A DNA stretch of 64,000 nucleotides, taken from NCBI RefSeq assembly GCF_000425625.1, contig NZ_AUDU01000039.1, positions 1-64,000 on the forward strand, in the 5' to 3' direction. The notes beneath the pieces are model-generated. The model did not search any database and was not told the origin of the DNA. It saw only the letters and a list, made by a program, of their open reading frames with translations. Below are positions 34,963 through 43,646 of the stretch, piece by piece (within the stretch, counting starts at the first letter, position 1; every line of letters begins with the position of its first letter). The translations under genes were made by a program, and so were the position numbers. The stretch comes from Stutzerimonas azotifigens DSM 17556. GTDB lineage: Bacteria > Pseudomonadota > Gammaproteobacteria > Pseudomonadales > Pseudomonadaceae.

Positions 34963-35304
34963 ATGAATCTGTTCCGCTCCACCGCCGTTGCTCTGGCTCT
35001 GACCACCGGCCTGTCGGCGCTGCCGGCGCAGGCTCAGGATTACGTGCAGCAAAACATCAGCGGCGACCCCGCCTACGAGGTCGAAGCGCCGCGTGCCTTC
35101 TCGATGATCGGCGACCTGCTGGTCGCCCGCCCGCTGCTGATCGGCGCCACGGTGATCGGTGCCGGCCTGTTCGTGATCAGCCTGCCGTTCTCCGCCGCGG
35201 GCGGAAATATCGGCGAGGCCGGCAAGTCGCTGGTGGTGGAGCCGGGCAAGGCGGCTTTCGTGCGCTGCCTGGGGTGCACGACCAGCGGGTATCGGCACGA
35301 CTGA
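34963..35304 (+). CDS. Small exported hypothetical protein
   Basis: A 113-residue protein with a clear signal peptide (cleavage near AQA-QDY at residue 24-25), one hydrophobic segment at about 55-80 ([19 protein letters not shown]) and a C-terminal CLGC motif. Homologues exist in Pseudomonas and are sometimes labelled multidrug transporter, but the protein is far too short for a transporter and I see no basis for that name. It has its own promoter and terminator. Confidence 0.75.
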   Translation: MNLFRSTAVALALTTGLSALPAQAQDYVQQNISGDPAYEVEAPRAFSMIGDLLVARPLLIGATVIGAGLFVISLPFSAAGGNIGEAGKSLVVEPGKAAFVRCLGCTTSGYRHD

Positions 35305-35315
35305 GGTTTATTGGG

Positions 35316-35348
35316 TTGAAAAGAGCCGGTCCTTGGATCGGCTTTTTG
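35316..35348 (+). terminator. Terminator after the small exported protein gene
   Basis: AGCCGGTCC and GGATCGGCT pair (with a G-U) around a short loop and are followed by TTTTTG, a typical rho-independent end about 20 bp after the stop. Confidence 0.7.
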
Positions 35349-35450
35349 TTTCTGCTCGCTCCTACGTCTATGTCACGTGCGCCAGCGCTACACCCATCAT
35401 TCGCGGGCAGAATTCGGCGTCCCCTCGCTCCTGCGAGGCGCCGCGGGCGC

Positions 35451-37205
35451 TCAGCGCCCCGGAATCACCACCGCCTCCCCAATCCCCCGCGGATCGCTGG
35501 CCGCCTCCACCTCGCCGGTGCGCTTGTCCCAGTGGATCACCTGCTGGTTCCCATAGGCCCGTCGCATCGGCTCCAGCCCGTGCCCCATGGCCTCGAGCGC
35601 CCGGTGCTGCTCGGGCGTGAAGGCACCGTCCTCGTACTCGATCACGTCCGGGAGGTACTGGTGGTGATAACGACGCCGCGCCGCCCAGGTCGCGGCCGGT
35701 TCGCCCTCCAGGTAGGCCAGGGCCGACAGCAGCACCATGCTCGGGATGCGGCTGCCACCCGGTGTGCCGAAGCTCGCCAGGTCGTCGGGGCCTTCGATGA
35801 AGGTCGGGGCCATGCTCGACAGCGGACGCTTGCCCGGGGCGATCAGGTTCGGCTCGGCGCCGCTGAGCTGGTAGGCGTTACGTGCGCCGAGGGCGGCGGC
35901 GAAGTCGTCCATCTCGTCGTTGAGCAGCACGCCGGTGCCGGGCACGGTGAAGGCGGCGCCGAACATCAGGTTCAGCGACAGGGTGGCGGCGACCGCGTTG
36001 CCTTCGGCATCCATCACCGCGAAGTGGGTGGTGTGATCGCCTTCGTGCCAGGCCGGCGCCGGCGGCAGGGCGCTGCTCGGCGTGGCCTTGCGCGGATCGA
36101 TGCCGGCGGCGAGCCGGTCCAGGTAGCGGGCGTCGAGCAGTGCCCCGACCGGTACCTCGACGTGGTCCGGGTCGCCGAGCAGGCTGCGGTCGCGATAGGC
36201 CCGACGCAGGGACTCGACCACCAGGTGCGCGCGCCGCACCGGGTCGGCCGCCTGCCAGTCCAGCCGCTCCAGCAGGCCGAGGCTCTGGGCGATGGCCACG
36301 CCGCCGGCCGAGGGCGGTGGCGCGCTGATCAGCTCGCGTCCCTCGGAGAGCGGGAAGCGCAGGGGCTCGCGGGTGACGGTGCGGTACTGCGCGAGGTCCT
36401 CGGCGCTCCAGATGCCGCCGGCGGCCCGCACGCCCTCGACCAGCCGGGTGCCGACCTCGCCGGCGTAGAAGCCGTCGCGCCCTTCGCGGGCCAGGCGCTC
36501 GAGGGTGCGCGCCAGTTCCGGCTGGCGCAGGCGGTGGCCGAGCGGCGGCAGTTCGCCGTCGAGCAGGAACAGCCGTGCGCTTTCCGGGTCGTCGCGCAGT
36601 GCCGAGAGGCGCCAGCCGGCGCGCTCGCGATAGACGGCATCGACCTCGAAGCCCTCGCGCGCCAGTCCGATGGCCGGGGCCAGGCTGGTGGCTAGCGGCA
36701 GGCGGCCATGATCCTGTGCCAACTCCACCCAGGCGGCCGGCAGCCCGGGGATGGCGGCCGCCAGCGGGCCGTTCAGGGAAAGCGCGCGCACCGGCTTGCC
36801 GTCGCGCAGGTAGAGGTCCGCGGTGGCGGCCAGCGGCGCACGCTCGCGGGCGTCGAGGAAGCGGTACGCGGCCGGCTCGGCAGCCTGGCGCAGCAGGAAG
36901 AAGCCGCCGCCGCCCATGCCGGAGCCGTAGGGTTCGACCACCGCCAGCGCGGCGCTGGCCGCCACCGCGGCGTCGAAGGCGTTGCCGCCCTTGAGCAGGA
37001 TGTCGCGGCCGACCGCGGTGGCCAGCGGGTGCGCGGTGGCGATGGCCGCCTGGCCCGGTTCGCGGGCCTCGGCCAGGCCGGCGAGCAGCAGGGCTGCCGT
37101 GCAGACCGCCAGGGTGCGGTGCAGGGCGCGGGCGGAGGAGAGGAGGGGGCGACGCACCGGCCAGCCGGCGCGGGGGAAGAGCGGGCTGGGCCGGTGCGCG
37201 GGCAC
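35451..37205 (-). CDS. ggt: Gamma-glutamyltranspeptidase
   Basis: Periplasmic Ntn-hydrolase that cleaves glutathione and other gamma-glutamyl compounds and self-processes into two subunits. The nucleophilic Thr is in GDHTTHFAVMDAEGN, followed by NDEMDDF and the GTPGGSRIPSM loop; the N-terminal half has GNAFDAAVAASAALAVVEPYGSG in the usual place (two shorter pieces quoted). No ATG fits: GTG 37205, two bases after the ferredoxin stop and preceded by AAGG, gives 584 residues with a signal segment (LAVCTAALLLAGLAEA). GTG 37157 is an alternative. Confidence 0.9.
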   Translation of the reverse strand: MPAHRPSPLFPRAGWPVRRPLLSSARALHRTLAVCTAALLLAGLAEAREPGQAAIATAHPLATAVGRDILLKGGNAFDAAVAASAALAVVEPYGSGMGGGGFFLLRQAAEPAAYRFLDARERAPLAATADLYLRDGKPVRALSLNGPLAAAIPGLPAAWVELAQDHGRLPLATSLAPAIGLAREGFEVDAVYRERAGWRLSALRDDPESARLFLLDGELPPLGHRLRQPELARTLERLAREGRDGFYAGEVGTRLVEGVRAAGGIWSAEDLAQYRTVTREPLRFPLSEGRELISAPPPSAGGVAIAQSLGLLERLDWQAADPVRRAHLVVESLRRAYRDRSLLGDPDHVEVPVGALLDARYLDRLAAGIDPRKATPSSALPPAPAWHEGDHTTHFAVMDAEGNAVAATLSLNLMFGAAFTVPGTGVLLNDEMDDFAAALGARNAYQLSGAEPNLIAPGKRPLSSMAPTFIEGPDDLASFGTPGGSRIPSMVLLSALAYLEGEPAATWAARRRYHHQYLPDVIEYEDGAFTPEQHRALEAMGHGLEPMRRAYGNQQVIHWDKRTGEVEAASDPRGIGEAVVIPGR

Positions 37206-37207
37206 GC

Positions 37208-37504
<297 letters not shown>

Positions 37505-37588
37505 TCAAGGTTGGAACGCGCGCGATTGTGCCGCATCCCCGCGGCCGGTGCACGCGTACCGGAGTGGCGGCGCCGGACGGTCGCCGCT

Positions 37589-38176
<588 letters not shown>

Positions 38177-38203
38177 CTACGCTGGTGCATGGCGAGGCGC
38201 CGG

Positions 38204-39634
38204 TCAGCGCACGAACAGCCGGCGGATCAGCCGCTGCAGGGGGCCGCCGTAGGGCGGGTAGATCAGCCGCGCGGCGTTGAAGCGCTGCTTGATCAGCACG
38301 CCCTTGGCCTTGCTGAAGGTGAGGAAGCCCTCGTGCCCGTAGTAGTGGCCCATGCCCGAGGGGCCGATGCCGCCGAACGGCAGGTCGTCCTGGGCGACCT
38401 GCAGCAGGGTGTCGTTGATGCACACGCCGCCGGAGTGGGTCTGCTCGAGCACGCGCCGCTGCTCGCGCCGGTCGTAGCCGAAGTAGTACAGCGCCAGCGG
38501 CCTCGGGCGCGCGGCGATGTAGGCCAGCGCCTCGTCGATCCGCACGTAGGGCACGACCGGCAGCAGCGGCCCGAAGATTTCCTCCTGCATCACCCGCATG
38601 TCGTCGGTCACGTCCAGCAGCAGGCTGTGCGGCAGGCGCCGGCCCTGGCCTTCGGGGAACGGCGAGATCACCTGCGCGCCCTTGGCCCGGGCGTCGTCGA
38701 GGTAGCCCTGCAGGCGGGCCAGCTGGCGCTCGTTGATGAGGGTGGTGTAGTCCGGGTTGTCGGCCAGGGTCGGGAAGAAGCGCGTCAGGGCCCGGTTGTA
38801 GGCTTCGACGAAGCCTGCCACGCGCTCCTCCGGCACCAGCACGTAGTCCGGCGCGACGCAGGTCTGCCCGGCGTTGAGTGTCTTGCCGAAGGCGATCCGC
38901 TCGGCCGCGTCGTCCAGCGGCACGTCGACCGAGACGATGGCCGGCGACTTGCCGCCGAGTTCCAGGGTCACCGGGGTGAGGTTCTGCGCCGCGGCACGCA
39001 TGACCTCGCGGCCGACCGAGGTGCCGCCGGTGAACAGCAGGTGGTCGAATGGCAGTTGCGAGAAGGCGATGCCCACTTCCGGCCCGCCGAGCACCACGGC
39101 CACCTGGTCCTCGGGGAAGATCCCGGCCAGCAGTTCCCTGAGCAGGCGCCCGGTGGCTGGCGTCGATTCGCTCATCTTGATCATCACCCGGTTGCCGGCC
39201 GCCAGCGCGCCGACCAGTGGGGCGAGGGCGAGGAACAGCGGGTAGTTCCAGGGCACGATGATGCCGACCACGCCGAGCGGCTGGTACACCACCTTGGCCG
39301 TGGCCGGCTGGAAGGCCATGCCGACCGCGCGCCGCGAGGGTTTCATCCAGCCGCGCAGGCGCCTGCGGGTGTAACGGATGCCGTGCAGGCTGGGCATGAG
39401 CTCGGCGAGCAGGGTCTCGTCGACCGAGCGGTTGCCGAAGTCTTCCGAGACCGCCGCGGCGAGCGCCTGCTGGTTGAGGTCGAGTAGGTGGCGCAGGGCC
39501 TCGAGCGCTTGCAGGCGCTCGTCGAGCCCGGGCATCGGGTGGGCCAGGAAGGCGGCGCGCTGGCGCTCGAGCTGCATCCGCAGCTGGGTGGCCGGCGGGT
39601 GGGACGGCTCGAGGTAGCTGACGTCGGCGAGCAT
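38204..39634 (-). CDS. calB: Coniferyl-aldehyde dehydrogenase type
   Basis: A 476-residue NAD-dependent aldehyde dehydrogenase. Glu225 in TLELGGKSP and nucleophile Cys259 in NAGQTCVAPDYV are in place, and VVGIIVPWNYP is the cofactor motif. The short N-terminus and C-terminal hydrophobic extension place it with fatty/aromatic aldehyde dehydrogenases such as coniferyl-aldehyde dehydrogenase; the substrate could also be a long-chain aldehyde. Preceded by a promoter whose spacer is filled by a perfect palindrome and divergent from a TetR gene. Confidence 0.82.
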   Translation of the reverse strand: MLADVSYLEPSHPPATQLRMQLERQRAAFLAHPMPGLDERLQALEALRHLLDLNQQALAAAVSEDFGNRSVDETLLAELMPSLHGIRYTRRRLRGWMKPSRRAVGMAFQPATAKVVYQPLGVVGIIVPWNYPLFLALAPLVGALAAGNRVMIKMSESTPATGRLLRELLAGIFPEDQVAVVLGGPEVGIAFSQLPFDHLLFTGGTSVGREVMRAAAQNLTPVTLELGGKSPAIVSVDVPLDDAAERIAFGKTLNAGQTCVAPDYVLVPEERVAGFVEAYNRALTRFFPTLADNPDYTTLINERQLARLQGYLDDARAKGAQVISPFPEGQGRRLPHSLLLDVTDDMRVMQEEIFGPLLPVVPYVRIDEALAYIAARPRPLALYYFGYDRREQRRVLEQTHSGGVCINDTLLQVAQDDLPFGGIGPSGMGHYYGHEGFLTFSKAKGVLIKQRFNAARLIYPPYGGPLQRLIRRLFVR

Positions 39635-39676
39635 GCGGTGGCTCCGTTGGCGTTCTTGTATGGCCTTGGTGGCGAA

Positions 39677-39705
39677 GATTTAGAGCAATTGCTCTAGCGT
39701 GTCAA
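39677..39705 (-). promoter_or_regulatory. Aldehyde dehydrogenase promoter with TetR-type operator in its spacer
   Basis: On the minus strand: perfect -35 TTGACA (39705-39700), 17-bp spacer, -10 TAAATC (39682-39677). The palindrome TAGAGCAATTGCTCTA (39681-39696, 16 bp, perfect) covers the spacer and touches the -10. Binding there would block polymerase, so repression by the adjacent TetR-type protein is the simplest reading. Confidence 0.7.
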
Positions 39706-39771
39706 TGCGGGTGTCCGCCGTTCCGCGCAGGGTGTACTTTTACCGCTCCCCGCGGAGCCCCGACACCGACC

Positions 39772-40443
39772 ATGGCGCCCAGAGCCACTGCCCGACCGAA
39801 CACGCGCGATCGCATCGTCCAGGCCAGCCTCGAGCTGTTCAACGCCCAGGGCGAACGCAGCGTGACGACCAACCATATCGCCGCGCACCTGGGCATCTCG
39901 CCGGGCAACCTGTACTACCACTTCCCGAACAAGCAGGCGATCGTGGCGGAGCTGTTCGCCGGCTACGAGGCGTTGGTCGACGGCTTCCTGCGCCTGCCCG
40001 ACGGCCGGGTGCCGACCATCGCGGACAAGACCCGCTATCTGGAGGCGCTGCTGGCGGGCATGTGGCGCTACCGCTTCCTGCATCGCGACCTGGAACACCT
40101 GCTGGAGGCCGACCCGGCGCTGGCGGCGCGCTACCGGGCGTTCGCAAGGCGCTGCCTGACCGGCGCCCAGGCGATCTATCGGGGCTTCGTGGAGGCCGGC
40201 ATCCTGCGCATGGACCCGGCGCAGATCGAGGCGCTGACGCTCAACGGCTGGATCGTCATGACCTCCTGGGTGCGCTTTCTCTGCACGGTCGGCGGGCACG
40301 CCGGCGACCTCGGCGAACCGCTGCTGCGGCGCGGGATCTATCAGGTGCTGGCGCTTGAGGAGGGCTTCGTCACGGCGGACTCGCGCGACGCCGTGCGGGC
40401 GTTGCAGGCGCGGCTGCACGTGCCGTTGTCGGAATTGCTCTGA
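39772..40443 (+). CDS. TetR family transcriptional regulator
   Basis: A 223-residue regulator: N-terminal HTH VTTNHIAAHLGISPGNLYYH at about 31-50 with the FPNKQAIVAELF helix after it, then an all-helical ligand domain. Divergent from the aldehyde dehydrogenase gene, with the 16-bp palindrome in between, about 75-90 bp before its start, so it probably also controls itself. A long-chain or aromatic aldehyde or acyl-CoA effector is a guess. The 3' end overlaps the convergent hydrolase gene by 103 bp. Confidence 0.93.
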   Translation: MAPRATARPNTRDRIVQASLELFNAQGERSVTTNHIAAHLGISPGNLYYHFPNKQAIVAELFAGYEALVDGFLRLPDGRVPTIADKTRYLEALLAGMWRYRFLHRDLEHLLEADPALAARYRAFARRCLTGAQAIYRGFVEAGILRMDPAQIEALTLNGWIVMTSWVRFLCTVGGHAGDLGEPLLRRGIYQVLALEEGFVTADSRDAVRALQARLHVPLSELL

Positions 40444-41483
40444 ACGCCCGCCGGCGACTGGCCGAAGGTCTCCGCCAGCCAGGCCGGTATCCGTCGCTCC
40501 AGGTAGTAGCCGGGCCGCCAGGGCGTGCCCTCGACGAAGCCGACGTGCCCGCCGCGGGCGTGCAGTTCCAGGCGGGTGCTGGCCGACAGCTCCTCGGCCG
40601 CCGGCAGGCTGTGGGGGAACACGAAGGGATCGTCGGCGGACTGGATCAGCAGCGTCGGCACGCGGATGCCGCCCAGGTAGTAGCGGCTGGACGAGCGGCG
40701 GTAGTAGTCGTCGGCATCGGTGAAGCCGTGCAGCGGCGCGGTGATCCGTCCGTCGAAGTCCCAGAAGGTGCGCATGCCCTTCAGCGGGCCGAGTTTCTCC
40801 AGCGCGGCGAAGTGGTCATGCAGCCCCTCATGCCGGAAGCGCTGCAGCTTGACCTGCACGTAGTCGACCATCGCGCGCATGAAGTGGGCCTGGTAGAGGC
40901 GCGAGAAGCCGAGCCCGACGCGGTCGGCGCACTGGTCCAGGCGGAAGGGCACCGAGACCGCTACCGCGCCGCTCAGCGGGCAGGCGTCGCCGCTCTCGCC
41001 CAGGTGCTTGAGCAGCACGTTGCCGCCGAGCGAGTAGCCCACGGCGAACAGCGGCCGGCCGGGATGGCTGTATTGCAGGTGGGCGATGACCTCGGCCAGG
41101 TCGTCGCTGGCGCCGGAGTGGTAGGCGCGCGGCAGCAGGTTGGGCTCGCCCGAGCAGCCGCGCCAGTTCGCCGCCACGCTGGTCCAGCCGCGTGCCGCCA
41201 GGCGGCCCTGCAGGCCGAGCACGTAGTGCGAGTCGGATGAGCCGGTCAGCCCGTGCAGCACCAGCACCAGCGGTGCCTGGCGGTGGTCTTCGGCGTGCCA
41301 GTCGAGGTCGAGGAAGTCGCCGTCGGCCAGCCACAGCCGCTCGCGGCGGCGCACCAGCGCCTCGCCCTGACGGCAGAACGGGCCCCAGAGCGTCTGCAGA
41401 TGCGGCCCGGGCAGCCACCAGGCCGGCGCGAAGGGCGCATCGTCATCGGCTGGCGCGCCGACCCTGGAAAGCACGACGGACAC
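40341..41483 (-). CDS. YheT-type alpha/beta hydrolase
   Basis: A 380-residue hydrolase of the YheT/YMR210w (abhydrolase-4-type) family. LVLHGLTGSSDSHY, nucleophile Ser151 in GYSLGGN, Asp in LIQSADDPFV and His in RGGHVGFVEG are present, with the family start HLQTLWGPF near 28. Function of the bacterial members is uncertain (esterase or thioesterase). The last roughly 35 residues lie antisense to the 3' end of the TetR gene and look unlike the family, so the true conserved domain ends near 40440. Confidence 0.88.
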   Translation of the reverse strand: MSVVLSRVGAPADDDAPFAPAWWLPGPHLQTLWGPFCRQGEALVRRRERLWLADGDFLDLDWHAEDHRQAPLVLVLHGLTGSSDSHYVLGLQGRLAARGWTSVAANWRGCSGEPNLLPRAYHSGASDDLAEVIAHLQYSHPGRPLFAVGYSLGGNVLLKHLGESGDACPLSGAVAVSVPFRLDQCADRVGLGFSRLYQAHFMRAMVDYVQVKLQRFRHEGLHDHFAALEKLGPLKGMRTFWDFDGRITAPLHGFTDADDYYRRSSSRYYLGGIRVPTLLIQSADDPFVFPHSLPAAEELSASTRLELHARGGHVGFVEGTPWRPGYYLERRIPAWLAETFGQSPAGVQSNSDNGTCSRACNARTASRESAVTKPSSSAST

Positions 41484-41496
41484 CTGGGCTCCTCTA

Positions 41497-41594
41497 GATC
41501 GGTTGGGTTGAAGATCGGTTGGTTGAACGGCGGATTACTTGCCCCCACGCTCCCTGCCGCCTGCCGCCTGCCGCCTGCCGCCTGCCGCCTGCCG
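41497..41594. repeat. Heptamer array (CCTGCCG)6 at the rsmD stop
   Basis: Six perfect CCTGCCG copies at 41553-41594 abut the rsmD stop codon (CTA at 41595-41597, TAG on the minus strand). Just upstream, AGATCGGTTGGTTGAA-type words are duplicated at about 41497-41526. The array is the same heptamer, in the same position relative to a stop, as the one at 30349-30383. Confidence 0.95.
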
Positions 41595-42191
41595 CTAGCC
41601 GGAATTGCGCTCCCACAACGCATAGTGCACGTTGCCGGCCTTCTTTTCCCGGTGAAGGCGCCAGCCGGTCGGCAGGCCGAGGCCGGAGGGCGTCGATTCG
41701 CTCTCGGTGTAGATCCAGGCGTGGTAGGCCAGCCAGCCCCTGTCCTCCAGCAGCGCGCAGGTCGGCAGCAACAGATTCTTGTTGAACGGCGGGTCGAGGA
41801 ACACCAGGTCGAAGGGCGTCGGCGACTGGTGCTCGAGGTAGCGCAGGGCGTCGCTCTGCAGCAGCTGACCCTGGCCGCAGTTGAGGGTGTCGAGGTGCTT
41901 GCGCAGGCTGGCGATGGCGTTGGCGTTCACGTCCAGCGCCAGCGCCATGCTGGCGCCGCGCGACAGGGCCTCGAGGTAGAGCGCGCCGCTGCCGGTGAAG
42001 GGGTCGAGCACGCGGGCCCCGGAAATGTAGGGGGCCAGCCAGTTGAACAGCGTCTCGCGCACCCGGTCGGGCGTCGGCCGCAGGCCTTCGGCATCGGGAA
42101 AGCCGAAGCGGCGCGAACGCCACTCGCCGCCGATGATGCGTAGCTGGCCCTGCCCGCGCGACGCGGTGGGGCGGATGGGAGGGTTGGCCAA
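41595..42191 (-). CDS. rsmD: 16S rRNA (guanine966-N2)-methyltransferase
   Basis: Methylates G966 of 16S rRNA in the assembling 30S subunit. 198 residues: motif I VLDPFTGSGALYLEALSRGA and motif IV DLVFLDPPFNK, the NPPY-like catalytic loop of this family. RGQGQLRIIGGEWRSRRF is the typical N-terminus. Start is one base after the stop of the M16 peptidase-like gene, indicating one operon: M16, M16-like, rsmD. Confidence 0.95.
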   Translation of the reverse strand: MANPPIRPTASRGQGQLRIIGGEWRSRRFGFPDAEGLRPTPDRVRETLFNWLAPYISGARVLDPFTGSGALYLEALSRGASMALALDVNANAIASLRKHLDTLNCGQGQLLQSDALRYLEHQSPTPFDLVFLDPPFNKNLLLPTCALLEDRGWLAYHAWIYTESESTPSGLGLPTGWRLHREKKAGNVHYALWERNSG

Positions 42192-43646
42192 TCAGTGCTC
42201 CGGGACGCCGCTGGGCGCTTCGACGGGTTGCTCGGTGGGCGGCGGCAGCGGCCGCTGCTCGACGGTGGGGCCGGCGGTGACGACGACGAAGCCGTCCGGG
42301 TCGAGGTGGCGCTGCATCGCCGCCTTCACCTGTTCGACCGTCAGCGCCTGGATCTGCTGCATGAAGTCCTCCAGGTAGGTCAGCGGCAGGTCGTAGAAGC
42401 CGATGCTGCCGAGCTGCCCGACGATATCGGCGTTGCTCGCGGTCGACAGCGGGAAGCTGCCGGCGATCTCGCGCTTGGCACGTGCCAGCTCGGCCTCGCT
42501 CGGGCCCTCGGCGAGAAACTCGCGGACCAGGCCTTGGACCAGTTCCAGCGTGCCTTCGGCGAGCTCCGCGCGGGTCTGCAGGTTGATCATGAACGGGCCG
42601 GTGGCGGCCATCGGGCTGAAGCCGGAGTAGACGCCGTAGGTCAGGCCGCGCTTTTCCCGCACCTCTTCCATCAGGCGGGTGCCGAAGCCGCCGCCGCCGA
42701 GCACCTGGTTGCCCAGGTAGAGCGCCGGGTAGTCCGGGTCGCCGCGGGCGACGCCGAGTTGCGCCAGCAGCAGGTGCGTCTGGTTGGAGGGGAAATCGAT
42801 CGGGTGGCTGCCGGGTGCCGGTGCCGTCGGGGTCGACGGCTTCGGCAGCGCCGGGCCCTTCGGCAGCGCGGCCGAGACCTGCGCGGCGACCGCCTCGGCG
42901 TCGGCCCTGGAGAGGTCACCGACCAGCGCGATGACGACGTTGCCGGCGGCGTAGGCGCGCCGGTGGAAGGCCTCGAGGTCGGCGACGGTGAAGCCCGGCA
43001 CCGTCTCCGGCGTGCCCTCGCTCGGGTGCGCGTAGGGGTGTGCACCATAGAGCTCGCCGAACAGCCGGATGCTGGCCAGCTTGCCGGGGTTCTGCTTCTG
43101 GAACTCGAAGCCGGCCAGGAGCTGGTTCTTGATCCGCGCCAGCGAGTCGGCTGGGAAGGTCGGCCGTCCCACCACCTCGCTGAACAGCGCCAGGGCGGGC
43201 TCGCGCTTGTCCGCCTCGCTGAGGCTGCGCAGGCTGGCGATGGCCATGTCGCGGTAGGCGCCGTTGCCGAACTCGGCGCCCAGGCCCTCGAAGCCCTGGG
43301 CGATGGCCGTGACGTCCTTGCCCTCGACGCCCTCGTTGAGCATGGCGTTGGTCAGCAGCGCCAGCCCCGGGCGGCCGCCGTCCTGGCTGCTGCCGGCGGC
43401 GAAGGTCAGGCGCAGGTCGAACATCGGCAGCTGGTGAGCCTCGACGAACAGCACCCGGGCGCCTTCGGCGGTGGTCCAGCGCTGGATGTCGAGGGTGCGC
43501 CGGGCCAGCGGCTGGTCGCCGAGGGCGGCGAGCGATTCGAGCCGGGAGCTGCGTCCTTCCTCCGCCTGGACGGTGGTCGCGGCGGTCCACAACAGCGCCA
43601 GCAGGCCGAGCCCGAGCAGGTGGCGCAGGCCTTTGCGTTCATTCAT
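42192..43646 (-). CDS. M16 family protein, zinc-motif-less subunit
   Basis: A 484-residue exported M16 (insulinase/processing peptidase) family protein with a signal peptide ending near VQA at residue 28. The HxxEH zinc motif is absent: the equivalent region reads GLALLTNAMLNEGVEG. It overlaps by 8 bp the gene of the zinc-bearing M16 protein, as in the alpha/beta pairs of processing peptidases, where the inactive subunit binds substrate. Target in the periplasm is unknown. Confidence 0.88.
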   Translation of the reverse strand: MNERKGLRHLLGLGLLALLWTAATTVQAEEGRSSRLESLAALGDQPLARRTLDIQRWTTAEGARVLFVEAHQLPMFDLRLTFAAGSSQDGGRPGLALLTNAMLNEGVEGKDVTAIAQGFEGLGAEFGNGAYRDMAIASLRSLSEADKREPALALFSEVVGRPTFPADSLARIKNQLLAGFEFQKQNPGKLASIRLFGELYGAHPYAHPSEGTPETVPGFTVADLEAFHRRAYAAGNVVIALVGDLSRADAEAVAAQVSAALPKGPALPKPSTPTAPAPGSHPIDFPSNQTHLLLAQLGVARGDPDYPALYLGNQVLGGGGFGTRLMEEVREKRGLTYGVYSGFSPMAATGPFMINLQTRAELAEGTLELVQGLVREFLAEGPSEAELARAKREIAGSFPLSTASNADIVGQLGSIGFYDLPLTYLEDFMQQIQALTVEQVKAAMQRHLDPDGFVVVTAGPTVEQRPLPPPTEQPVEAPSGVPEH

